From: Rhodothermales bacterium
GTDB lineage: Bacteria > Bacteroidota > Rhodothermia > Rhodothermales > JAHQVL01
Assembly: GCA_034439735.1 (NCBI GenBank)
Contig: JAWXAX010000088.1
Span: 1-44,413 of the forward strand
Direction: 5' to 3'
DNA: 44,413 nt
The position numbers and the translations under genes were made by a program. Under the pieces are notes generated by a model. It ran no database searches. It was not told the origin of the DNA and saw only the letters and a program-made list of their open reading frames with translations. This document shows positions 35,095 through 43,292 of this stretch, piece after piece. Each line of letters begins with the position of its first letter. Position 1 is the first letter of the stretch.

Positions 35095-36243
35095 ATGTCG
35101 TATCCGCTCCGCTTCCTCATCTTGCCCATTCTCCTGCTTACATCGCTCCACTGCGTGTCCGCGCAGGAGGTGCTGGAACCGGCGTTTCCGAACCTCTCGT
35201 TTCGTCGGCCGGTCGATCTCCAGTCGCCGCCGGACGGCACGAATCGACTGTTTGTCGTGGAGCAACCCGGCAGCATTCGAGTATTCGCCAACGAGGCCGG
35301 CGTCCAGGGGGCGACCGAGTTTCTGGACATTGAAGCCCGCGTGAACGACCGTGGCAATGAGGAGGGCCTGCTCGGCCTCGCGTTTCACCCCGAATACAGC
35401 GAGAACGGCCAATTTTACGTCTACTATACCGCCGACAATCCCCGGCGCACCGTCGTCGCTGGATACAGGGCCGACCCCTCCGACCCGAACCGCGCGCTCG
35501 GCGACAGCGAGTCGGTCATCCTGGAGGTCAATCAACCCTTCAGCAATCACAACGGAGGGCAGATCGTTTTTGGGCCAGACGGCTACCTGTACATCGGCCT
35601 CGGGGACGGCGGCTCGGCGAACGATCCGATGGGGAATGGCCAGAACCGCCAGAGCCTGCTTGGCGCCATCCTCCGGATCGATGTGGATGCCCCGGCCGGT
35701 GGATTGGCCTATGGCATCCCGACGGACAACCCGTTCGCCGGCAATGCCGAAGGGTTCCGCGAGGAGATCTTCGCTTACGGCCTCCGCAACCCGTGGCGAT
35801 TCAGCTTCGACAGCGAGACAGGATTCCTGTGGGCCGCGGATGTCGGGCAGAATAGTTTTGAGGAGGTTGATATCATCGAAAAAGGGGGCAATTACGGGTG
35901 GAATATCCGCGAAGGGTCGCATTGCTTCTCTCCGCCTTCCGGTTGCCCACAAGACGGCCTGATTGACCCCGTCTCCGAATACGGCCGAGGCGACGGGGGC
36001 TCGATCACCGGCGGCTACGTCTACCGGGGGGACGCCATTCCAGGCCTTTTCGGTAAGTATATCTTTGCCGATTTTAGTTCGGGGCGTATCTGGGCGCTGA
36101 CCCTGGATGGAAAACGTGTCACAGATCGGGTAGAATTGCTGAATTCGAACCTGAATATCTCGGCTTTTGGTGTCGACGGCGCCATGAACCTGTATCTTTG
36201 CGCCTTCGATGGGTCCATTTACCGGCTGCGTCTCCCCGAATAG
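35095..36243 (+). CDS. Exported PQQ-dependent sugar dehydrogenase (GSDH family)
   Basis: A 382-residue protein with a signal peptide (1-23, ending CVSAQ; a cysteine at 20 is not in a good lipobox). The six-bladed propeller has the family hallmarks: RPVDLQSPPDGTNRLFVVEQ, EEGLLGLAFHPEY, NHNGGQIVFGPDGYLYIGLG (catalytic-type His at about 152), YGLRNPWRFSFD, ADVGQNSFEEVD and GGNYGWNIREG. Family members oxidise aldose sugars in the periplasm using PQQ, or are uncharacterised soluble relatives. The substrate is unknown. It ends 37 bases before the deaminase fusion gene, with which it is likely co-transcribed. No PQQ biosynthesis gene is in the window. Confidence 0.9.
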   Translation: MSYPLRFLILPILLLTSLHCVSAQEVLEPAFPNLSFRRPVDLQSPPDGTNRLFVVEQPGSIRVFANEAGVQGATEFLDIEARVNDRGNEEGLLGLAFHPEYSENGQFYVYYTADNPRRTVVAGYRADPSDPNRALGDSESVILEVNQPFSNHNGGQIVFGPDGYLYIGLGDGGSANDPMGNGQNRQSLLGAILRIDVDAPAGGLAYGIPTDNPFAGNAEGFREEIFAYGLRNPWRFSFDSETGFLWAADVGQNSFEEVDIIEKGGNYGWNIREGSHCFSPPSGCPQDGLIDPVSEYGRGDGGSITGGYVYRGDAIPGLFGKYIFADFSSGRIWALTLDGKRVTDRVELLNSNLNISAFGVDGAMNLYLCAFDGSIYRLRLPE

Positions 36244-36280
36244 CCGGCCGTCTCTTCTGTAACGCTCTCGCTGTCGTCTC

Positions 36281-38281
36281 ATGTCGATCTCATCCAGGTC
36301 AGCCTCCGCTGTGGCCCTTGCCCGAAACGTACAACTTCCCAGCACGCGCGAAGCCGGCGCACAGCTGGAACGCGTTCCCGTCCGCATTTTTGAAGGCTCG
36401 GACGAACTCGCGGAAGAAGTCGCCCGCTACATCGGCCATTTGATGCGCACCCGGCAAGAAGCCGGCAAACAACTCGTACTGGGCCTACCCACAGGGTCCA
36501 CACCGATCGGCGTATATCAGGCCTTGATCCGCGCTCATCGCCAGGAGGGGCTTGATTTCAGCCATGTCGTCACGTTTAACCTGGACGAATATTACCCCAT
36601 CACTCCGGACCAGCTGCAGAGCTACCACCGGTTCATGGCGGAGAACTTCTTCAACCACGTCAATATTCCCGCGGAGCAGATCCACATCCCGAAGGGCGAC
36701 ATTCCTCGTTCGGAAATCGAGGCCTTTGGGTATACGTACGAACGGGCAATCGAGGAAGCCGGCGGGATCGATCTGCTCCTGCTCGGCATTGGCCGCAGCG
36801 GCCATATCGGGTTCAACGAGCCAGGCTCCGGCATCACGACCCGCACCCGGCTGATCACGATCGACGAGATCACCAAGAAGGACGCGGCCAGCGATTTCTT
36901 CGGCGACGAATTTGTACCCCGCGAAGCGCTTACAATGGGCGTAGGCACCATCCTGGCCGCCCGGGAGATCATCCTGATGGCCACCGGAGAACACAAAGCC
37001 GGCATCATACGCAAGGCCGTCGAGGAGCCCACCAACTCGAACATAACAGCATCGTACCTGCAGGAGCATGACCGGGTGTCGATCTACCTGGACGAACCTG
37101 CTTCCGGAGAACTGACCCGCGTAAAAACGCCGTGGCTGGTCCGCGACGTGGAATGGACGCCACTGCTGACGAAACGCGCCGTCATCTGGCTCTCCGAACG
37201 CGTCGGGAAGGCCATCCTCCGCCTCGAGTCGGCCGATTTCTTCCAGAACAACCTCCATAGCCTCGTCTACGCCCACAAAAACGTGGATACCCTGTGTCGG
37301 AGCGTGTTCGAAGACCTGCGCCGGCGCATCGTGTATCAGGACTATCTCTTCCGTCATAAACGGGTCATCTGCTTTAGCCCCCATCCCGACGACGACGTGA
37401 TCTCGATGGGTGGCATGCTGGACAAGGTCGTGGCGAATGAAAACGACGTGACGGTTGCCTACATGACCAACGGCTCCGTCGCGGTCTTCGACGCCGACGT
37501 GCGCCGCTACCTCCGCTTCCTGGACATGAGTCTGGATGTGTTTCAGTTCGACGCCCGAACACGCAAGCAATTCGGGGAAAAGACGTCCCGCATTCTGGAT
37601 TTCCTCGAGCGGAAAGGGTCAGGAGAGATCGACCTGGAAGAGGTGCAGCGGATCAAGGCGTACATCCGGTACGCCGAGGCGATCGCCGGCATCGAAGTCC
37701 TCGGCTTAAAATCTTCCCAGGCACGCTTTCTTGATATGCCGTTTTACAGGACCGGCACCGTACGCAAAGCGCCCGTGGGCGAGGCAGATGTCACGGTCGT
37801 GCTCAATCTCCTCCGCGAGATCCAGCCACACCATATTTTTGTCGCCGGCGACCTCTCCGACCCCCACGGCACCCATCGGATGTGTTACGTCGCCATCCGG
37901 GAGGCACTTCGCCGGTACCGCATCGAACGAGGCATCGCCGATCCAGACCAGCTTGCACTAACCCCCGAAGCCATCGCCCAGGCCCCGCCGGACGATCACT
38001 GCCCGCTCGTCTGGTTGTACCGCGGCGCATGGCAGGAATGGGAAATCCATAAGGTGGATGTGTTTATCCCGATGTCGAAGGCAGACCTCGACCGGAAGAT
38101 CGAGGCCGTCTTTAAACACGAGAGCCAGAAGGACCGCGCCATGTTTCCCGGAGCCTACGACACCCGCGAATTCTGGGAACGCGCGCGCGACCGCAACCGT
38201 GCCACCGCCGAAGCCCTTAACCGCCTCGGGCTCCCGGAATTTTATGTTTCCGAGGCCTTCGTGACGGCGTATGGGATGTAA
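36281..38281 (+). CDS. Glucosamine-6-phosphate deaminase fused to a PIG-L/LmbE deacetylase-like domain
   Basis: A 666-residue two-domain protein. Residues 30-290 are NagB: GLPTGSTPIGVYQAL (about 68-82), FNLDEYYPI (99-107) and IGRSGHIGFNEPGSG (170-184) with the catalytic His-x-Gly-Phe-Asn-Glu. Residues about 350-660 are PIG-L/LmbE-like: SPHPDDDVISMGG (PHPDD at 367-371), and DPHGTHRMCY with the HxxH zinc pair. NagB turns glucosamine-6-phosphate into fructose-6-phosphate and ammonia. The PIG-L domain would remove an N-acetyl or similar group from an amino sugar, so one chain could do both steps. This fusion is a known Bacteroidota form; the substrate of the second domain is not established. Confidence 0.93.
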   Translation: MSISSRSASAVALARNVQLPSTREAGAQLERVPVRIFEGSDELAEEVARYIGHLMRTRQEAGKQLVLGLPTGSTPIGVYQALIRAHRQEGLDFSHVVTFNLDEYYPITPDQLQSYHRFMAENFFNHVNIPAEQIHIPKGDIPRSEIEAFGYTYERAIEEAGGIDLLLLGIGRSGHIGFNEPGSGITTRTRLITIDEITKKDAASDFFGDEFVPREALTMGVGTILAAREIILMATGEHKAGIIRKAVEEPTNSNITASYLQEHDRVSIYLDEPASGELTRVKTPWLVRDVEWTPLLTKRAVIWLSERVGKAILRLESADFFQNNLHSLVYAHKNVDTLCRSVFEDLRRRIVYQDYLFRHKRVICFSPHPDDDVISMGGMLDKVVANENDVTVAYMTNGSVAVFDADVRRYLRFLDMSLDVFQFDARTRKQFGEKTSRILDFLERKGSGEIDLEEVQRIKAYIRYAEAIAGIEVLGLKSSQARFLDMPFYRTGTVRKAPVGEADVTVVLNLLREIQPHHIFVAGDLSDPHGTHRMCYVAIREALRRYRIERGIADPDQLALTPEAIAQAPPDDHCPLVWLYRGAWQEWEIHKVDVFIPMSKADLDRKIEAVFKHESQKDRAMFPGAYDTREFWERARDRNRATAEALNRLGLPEFYVSEAFVTAYGM

Positions 38282-38321
38282 GCGATGCGCATTGTTAAGG
38301 GCGCCCTGGTGTGTAGGTGGA

Positions 38322-38831
38322 TCATCCCCCCTGGTAGGCGATGATGTTCTGCCTATACTTGTCAGCGAAAACCTCGATCGAGGCGCGCTCGTCTTCCGTC
38401 AGCGGGCGGATGACGCGAGCGGGGTTGCCGTAAACGAGTGATCCCGGCGGGACGACAGTCCGGCTCGTCACCAGCGCGCCGGCGCCTACGATGCTGCCCG
38501 TCCCGATCACCGCCTGATCCAGAATGATCGACCCCATGCCGATCAACACCCGGTCCTCCACCGTGCAGCCGTGAACGATGGCGCCATGACCAATGGTAAC
38601 CCGATTGCCGATCGTCGCTGGTCCCGTAACGCCGGTTACATGCACCACGGCATTGTCCTGGATGTTGGTTTCGGAGCCTATCCGAATCCGGTTCACATCG
38701 CCCCGGATCGTGGCATTGAACCAGACGCTGCAGTATGGCCCGAGCACGACATCGCCAATGACATCGGCGGAAGGAGCCAGGAAAACGGTGCGGTCGACCG
38801 TCGGAACAATTCCTTTAAAGGGATGGAGCAT
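38322..38831 (-). CDS. Gamma-class carbonic anhydrase-like hexapeptide-repeat protein
   Basis: A 169-residue left-handed beta-helix protein with hexapeptide repeats (VIGDVVLGPYCSVWFNATIRGD, seen in parts). The zinc histidines of the gamma-carbonic anhydrase family fit H64 (in AVVHVTG), H82 (in TIGHGA) and H87 (in IVHGC). Length and spacing match YrdA/PaaY/CaiE relatives, of which only some are active carbonic anhydrases. It would be a cytosolic trimer that hydrates CO2 or binds a related ligand. The gene converges on the deaminase fusion with 40 bases between stops, and is divergent from the next gene, with about 110 bases between. Confidence 0.9.
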   Translation of the reverse strand: MLHPFKGIVPTVDRTVFLAPSADVIGDVVLGPYCSVWFNATIRGDVNRIRIGSETNIQDNAVVHVTGVTGPATIGNRVTIGHGAIVHGCTVEDRVLIGMGSIILDQAVIGTGSIVGAGALVTSRTVVPPGSLVYGNPARVIRPLTEDERASIEVFADKYRQNIIAYQGG

Positions 38832-38942
38832 ACGAGTTGGTGGGTGTGCGAATCCTGATCTCGAACGGAATAAACGAGATTGTAACCTGACCCGCGCACG
38901 CTGCGTAAAGATTTTTGTTTTCCAGACTGCCCAATCCGTTCA

Positions 38943-40181
38943 ATGTCTTTGCCACCTTCCATGCGAAACACCGCCATTTTTCTCTGCGCGATCAGTTGCC
39001 TGGCCCTTGCTCCACGCGCCGGCGCCGACGACACCCCAGGCCGCATCTATGGACGCATCACAACCACCGATGGCGACGTGCTGGAAGGACTGATTCGCTG
39101 GGATCGTAATGAGGCGAGCTGGGTGGATGTATTAAACGGCTCGAAAGTGATCTATACGGACGCTTCACGATCGGGGGGCGGGCGGCGCATCGAGATTTTT
39201 GGGTATACGGTGTACGAGTCGACAGGCGACGACACCTATTCGCGCACATCGGGCATCCGCTTCGGGTCCATCCAATCGCTCGAGCGAGCCGGCAACGAAA
39301 AAGCCATTCTAATCCTCCAGTCGGGCGAGGAAGTCGAACTGATCAATGGGTCGACCGACATCGGCAATGACGTGCGGGATGTGATCATCGAGGACGCGGA
39401 GCGCGGACGAGTCGAGCTTCAGTGGCGCGATATCAAGCGCGTGGATCTGTTCCAGGCGCCGGCGCCGATCGATTCCGCGTTTGGGGAGCGGCTGTTCGGT
39501 ACGGTAATCACGCGGGACGGAATGGAGTTCACCGGATTTGTGTGCTGGGATGTGGACGAAGTGCTCACGGCCGATATCCTCGACGGCAATGACGAAGAAG
39601 GCGAAAGGCACAAGATCCCGTTTAGTGAGATTGCTTCCATTCGCCGCAACAGCTCCAGCAGTTCGCTGGTGCGGCTGATCGATGGCGAAGAGCTGGTTCT
39701 GCGCGGCACGAACGATGTCAACAGCAGCAATAGCGGCATCCTTGTGCTCGATCCCGAGCTGGGCCAGATTGAGCTGGATTGGGACGCATTCGAGGAACTG
39801 ATCCTCGACTCTCCCGATACGGCCCCCAATTATGCTTCCTTTGCGCGGATCGGCCGCATCGCCGGCACTGTGTTTACCCGCAGCGGCGACCGGCACGAAG
39901 GGTTGATTCGCTGGGACGATGACGAAACCCACACCTGGGAATTTCTTGACGGCGAATTAAACGACATCCAGTTCGATATCGAATTCAGTAAGATCCGCTC
40001 AATCGATCGCCTGTCTTCCCGCGAGGCCGAAGTGGTATTGCTGGACGGCCGGCGTTTCGATCTCCGCGGCTCCAACGACGTCGACAGCGACAACGATGGT
40101 ATCTTTGTGATCGATGAAAAGGGCAACGAAACCCGCATCGACTGGCAGGACTTCGAACGCGCCGTCTTCGATAAGCCTTGA
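38943..40181 (+). CDS. Exported protein of three tandem ~110-residue repeats, function unknown
   Basis: A 412-residue protein with a signal peptide (ATG at 38943 or, giving a more compact signal, at 38961; cleavage near AGADD). Three related modules follow: about 34-170, 183-288 and 304-410. Each runs G-x-I/V-x-T-x-x-G-x-x-x-x-G-x-I/V-x-W-D...D-x-L-D/N-G...F-x-x-I-x-S-I/L-x-R...L-x-D/S-G-E/R...L-x-G-x-x-D-V...V-x-D...W-x-D/A-F. The GTNDVNSSNSGI and GSNDVDSDNDGI stretches are the best-matching segments. No transmembrane anchor or enzyme motif is seen. The protein is very acidic. I do not recognise the family; the repeats suggest a binding or scaffold role in the periplasm or on the surface. 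No Shine-Dalgarno sequence precedes either start. Confidence 0.85.
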   Translation: MSLPPSMRNTAIFLCAISCLALAPRAGADDTPGRIYGRITTTDGDVLEGLIRWDRNEASWVDVLNGSKVIYTDASRSGGGRRIEIFGYTVYESTGDDTYSRTSGIRFGSIQSLERAGNEKAILILQSGEEVELINGSTDIGNDVRDVIIEDAERGRVELQWRDIKRVDLFQAPAPIDSAFGERLFGTVITRDGMEFTGFVCWDVDEVLTADILDGNDEEGERHKIPFSEIASIRRNSSSSSLVRLIDGEELVLRGTNDVNSSNSGILVLDPELGQIELDWDAFEELILDSPDTAPNYASFARIGRIAGTVFTRSGDRHEGLIRWDDDETHTWEFLDGELNDIQFDIEFSKIRSIDRLSSREAEVVLLDGRRFDLRGSNDVDSDNDGIFVIDEKGNETRIDWQDFERAVFDKP

Positions 40182-40241
40182 AGGGTTTAGGGTTCGAGGT
40201 TTAAGGTCGGAGTCCCTTAAACCCCGAACCTTGAACCCTTC
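40180..40241. terminator. 27-bp imperfect inverted repeat between the convergent genes (bidirectional terminator)
   Basis: Left arm 40180-40206 (starting GAAGGGTTTAGGGTTCG), loop of eight bases, right arm 40215-40241 (ending GAACCTTGAACCCTTC). 24 of 27 positions are exact; in RNA, two of the three others can be G-U pairs. It fills the whole gap between the stop of the repeat-protein gene and the stop of mutS (stop codon at 40242-40244 on minus). T-rich tails are poor, so termination may rely on stem strength. Confidence 0.75.
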
Positions 40242-42902
40242 TCAAAGCCACTGCTTCAGCTCCACGAGTTTGAGCAGCGCCTCCACGGGCGACATCCGCT
40301 CCGGGTCGATCCGGCGTAGTGCGTCGGCGACTTTCTGGGCCTTCGGGTCCTGCACTTCGAACAGCGAAAGCTGCAGCCGGTCGTCCGCAGCTTTTGGAGC
40401 CGGTGCGACGGCCTGCCGCCGGCCATCTCCCCCAACCTCCAGACGCTGACTCTCCAGTTGGTGCAAAATCTCCTGTGCTCGTGCAATAACGGCCTCCGGG
40501 AGGCCGGCCATACGCGCGACCTCGATGCCGTAGGAGTGATCCGCGCCGCCGGGAATCAACTTGTGGAGGAAGATCACTTTCCCGTCGTGCTCCTGGACCT
40601 GGACGCGCATATTCACGATCCGATCGTAGCGCGAAGCGAGTTCGTTCAACTCGTGGTAGTGCGTGGCGAACAAGGTGCGCGCGGCCACCGCCGGCCGCTC
40701 GTGGAGGTACTCGACGAGCGACCACGCAATCGATAGACCATCGAACGTGCTCGTCCCACGGCCGAGTTCGTCGAGGAGGATGAGGGAATCCGGCGTGGCG
40801 TTGTTGAGTATGTTCGCCGCCTCGTTCATCTCCACCAGAAAGGTACTCTCACCCGATGCAAGGTTGTCCGACGCCCCAACACGCGTAAAAATCCGGTCCA
40901 CAACCCCTATTCGCGCCCGCGTAGCCGGCACGTACGACCCCACCTGCGCCATGAGGACAATCAAACCCACCTGGCGGAGGATGACACTTTTGCCGGCCAT
41001 GTTGGGGCCCGTAATGATAATAATCTGCTCGCGGACGGGATCGAGCGAAACGCTGTTTGCGATAAACGGCTGTCCGTGCGGCAAGAGCTGCTCGACCACC
41101 GGATGCCGCCCGTCCACGATATCGAGCCGGCGCGAATCGTCGAGCTCCGGCCGGACGTACCGGTGGCGAGTCGCGGCCTCGGCGAAGGACGCCAGGCAGT
41201 CCAGCTGCGCAAGGCTATCCGCGTTGCGTTGAAACGCCGGCACCTGATCGGCCACCCGCGCGCGCAACTCCTGATACAGTGTCGTCTCGATCGTCAGCAT
41301 CCGCTCCTCGGCCGTGAGGATCTTCTCTTCGTACTCCTTTAACGCCGGCGTGATGTACCGCTCGGCGTTTACCAGCGTCTGCTTTCGTATGTAGTCCGCC
41401 GGCACCTTGTCCCGATGGGCGTGGGTGATTTCGATATAATATCCGAAGACGCGGTTGAAGCCGACTTTCAGCGAAGGAATACCTGTCCGCGTGACTTCGT
41501 CTTTCTGCATCCGGGCGACCCAGTCTTTCCCGGTGCGGGTGAGGGTCCGTAGTTCGTCGAGTTCGGCGTTATACCCTGGCCGGAAAACCCCACCATCGGC
41601 GAGCGTCGCCGGCGGTTCATCGACGATGGCCTCGCGAATCAGGGTGACGACCTCGGTGCAGGGTTCGAGCCGGTCCACGAGCGCGGCGATAAAGCTGTTG
41701 GTTGATCCGGCCAGGAGCTGGCGCACGACAGGGATGACTTCCAGAGCCGAGCGAATAGCCATCATGTCGCGCGGTGTCGCGCGGCCCGTCGAGAGGCGCG
41801 CCGCGAGGCGCTCGAGGTCGCCGATCGGGCGGAGTGTCACACGAAACTGCTCGCGAAGGGTGGCGCCATCGACGAACGTGCTCACGGCCGCCAGGCGCTC
41901 TTCAATGACGGCAACCTGCCGCAGCGGCTGGAGCAGCCAGCGACGCAGCCGGCGGGCGCCGATCGGCGTGACGGTGAAATCCAGGATCTCGACCAGGCTC
42001 CCCTCCTGCCGGCCGTTCTGCATCGACGCCACGAGTTCGAGGTTGCGCTTCGTCTGCACGTCCAACGCCATGTAGGCATCGCTGGCGTGGTAGGTCAACC
42101 GCGCGATGTGCGGAAGGCGGCCTTTCTGGGTTTCATTGAGGTAATAGAGCGCGGCGCCGGCGGCCACGATGCCGATCTCGTATGCATCCACTCCAAACCC
42201 CTTAAGCGAATGGGTCTTGAAGTGACGCAGCAGGGTTTCCAGCCCGAAATCGTACCCGAAACACCAATCTTCTTGCGGTGTGACCAGGTATCCGTGGGCG
42301 CGGAGCCATCGGATTTCGTCCTGCCGGCGCTTGTCCACCAATACCTCCGCCGGCGATATCATATGAAGAAACTCCAACAGCCCTGAAGCGGATACTTCCG
42401 ATAGGGCGAATTCGCCTGTGGAGGCATCCAGATAGGCCACGCCGGCCGTATCGTTTTTGACCTTTCGCCCGCCCCAGTGCACGGCGGCGAGGTAGTGGGA
42501 TTGTTTGGGATGAAGGAGCTGCTCGTGGAATGAGACGCCCGGAGTGACCACTTCGACAACGTCGCGCTTGACGATCTTCCGGGCGAATTTGGGATCTTCT
42601 AGCTGTTCGCAGACGGCCACGCGGTAGCCGGCCTGCACCAGTTTGGGGAGATAATTGTCGAGGGAGTGGTAGGGAAAGCCGGCGAGCGGAACCGTGCTGG
42701 CCTTGCCGTTCGATCGTTTTGTGAGCGCGATACCTAGTACCTTGCTTACCGTCTCGGCATCTGTTTCGAACGTTTCATAAAAGTCCCCCATGCGAAACAG
42801 GAGGATGGCGTCCGCATGACGCTCCTTGATTTTATAATACTGCCGCATGAGCGGTGTGAGCGCGCCGTCGGCTGCGCTCTCCTTCGAGGCGGAGGGGGCC
42901 AT
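40242..42902 (-). CDS. mutS: DNA mismatch repair protein MutS
   Basis: 886 residues from the ATG at 42902 (a GTG at 42920 is in frame). MGDFYETFETDA (38-49) contains the Phe-x-Glu mismatch-reading motif (FYE, 41-43). The clamp and lever regions follow, then the ATPase with Walker A ITGPNMAGKSVIL, Walker B LILLDELGRGTSTFDG and the conserved TLFATHYHEL. The Walker A reads GPNMAGKS where most MutS have GPNMGGKS, a known MutS variant. It binds base mismatches and starts repair with MutL. The C-terminus has a helix-turn-helix-like tail ending in SPVEALLKLVELK, typical of MutS1. It is divergent from the right-hand repeat gene. Confidence 0.97.
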   Translation of the reverse strand: MAPSASKESAADGALTPLMRQYYKIKERHADAILLFRMGDFYETFETDAETVSKVLGIALTKRSNGKASTVPLAGFPYHSLDNYLPKLVQAGYRVAVCEQLEDPKFARKIVKRDVVEVVTPGVSFHEQLLHPKQSHYLAAVHWGGRKVKNDTAGVAYLDASTGEFALSEVSASGLLEFLHMISPAEVLVDKRRQDEIRWLRAHGYLVTPQEDWCFGYDFGLETLLRHFKTHSLKGFGVDAYEIGIVAAGAALYYLNETQKGRLPHIARLTYHASDAYMALDVQTKRNLELVASMQNGRQEGSLVEILDFTVTPIGARRLRRWLLQPLRQVAVIEERLAAVSTFVDGATLREQFRVTLRPIGDLERLAARLSTGRATPRDMMAIRSALEVIPVVRQLLAGSTNSFIAALVDRLEPCTEVVTLIREAIVDEPPATLADGGVFRPGYNAELDELRTLTRTGKDWVARMQKDEVTRTGIPSLKVGFNRVFGYYIEITHAHRDKVPADYIRKQTLVNAERYITPALKEYEEKILTAEERMLTIETTLYQELRARVADQVPAFQRNADSLAQLDCLASFAEAATRHRYVRPELDDSRRLDIVDGRHPVVEQLLPHGQPFIANSVSLDPVREQIIIITGPNMAGKSVILRQVGLIVLMAQVGSYVPATRARIGVVDRIFTRVGASDNLASGESTFLVEMNEAANILNNATPDSLILLDELGRGTSTFDGLSIAWSLVEYLHERPAVAARTLFATHYHELNELASRYDRIVNMRVQVQEHDGKVIFLHKLIPGGADHSYGIEVARMAGLPEAVIARAQEILHQLESQRLEVGGDGRRQAVAPAPKAADDRLQLSLFEVQDPKAQKVADALRRIDPERMSPVEALLKLVELKQWL

Positions 42903-43292
42903 AATCACCGATCGGGTCACAGATCGTGTACAAATGCCGAACGCGGCGTCGAGCCAACAGGAAAAGGCGCAAAATACAACACAGCAAGCAACCCGGTAGA
43001 CATTTTTTCCTCGATCCGCCCCTTTTTACCCGGAGTCGATGCCGTACTACGCCGTCTCGACTGTGTTACTTCGGGACACGGCGACCGATTGTGTGGCACA
43101 TATCGGTATCAAAAATACTCCTGTCAGCCTGTAAGCAATCGCTTTCCATCTCTCTCACTTCGTGGCATACTTTTTTCGGCGTTTCTCGATTCACCTGCGC
43201 CAATTCGGGCAGAAGCGCTGAGAGCCGAGCACATCACACTGCTCTCGTTCCGCAGTCGTTGGCACTCTTAACTATTCTCCAGGGCTCTATCA
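42903..43292. other. 390-base divergent spacer between mutS and the right-hand repeat gene
   Basis: No ORF here is supported by a family motif or a good start. The region is richer in AT than its flanks, with TTTTTT runs near 43003 and 43172. An imperfect palindrome CCGAT...ATCGG (43085-43089 and 43102-43106, with TGTG/CACA inside) could be an operator. It must hold the promoters of both divergent genes, but no -33/-7 pair is clear. Confidence 0.6.

Noticed and set aside
35053-36387. A 444-codon minus-strand frame
   Set aside because: It is antisense to the sugar dehydrogenase, which has strong family motifs on the plus strand.
36485-37570. A 361-codon minus-strand frame
   Set aside because: It is antisense to the NagB domain; no motif supports it.
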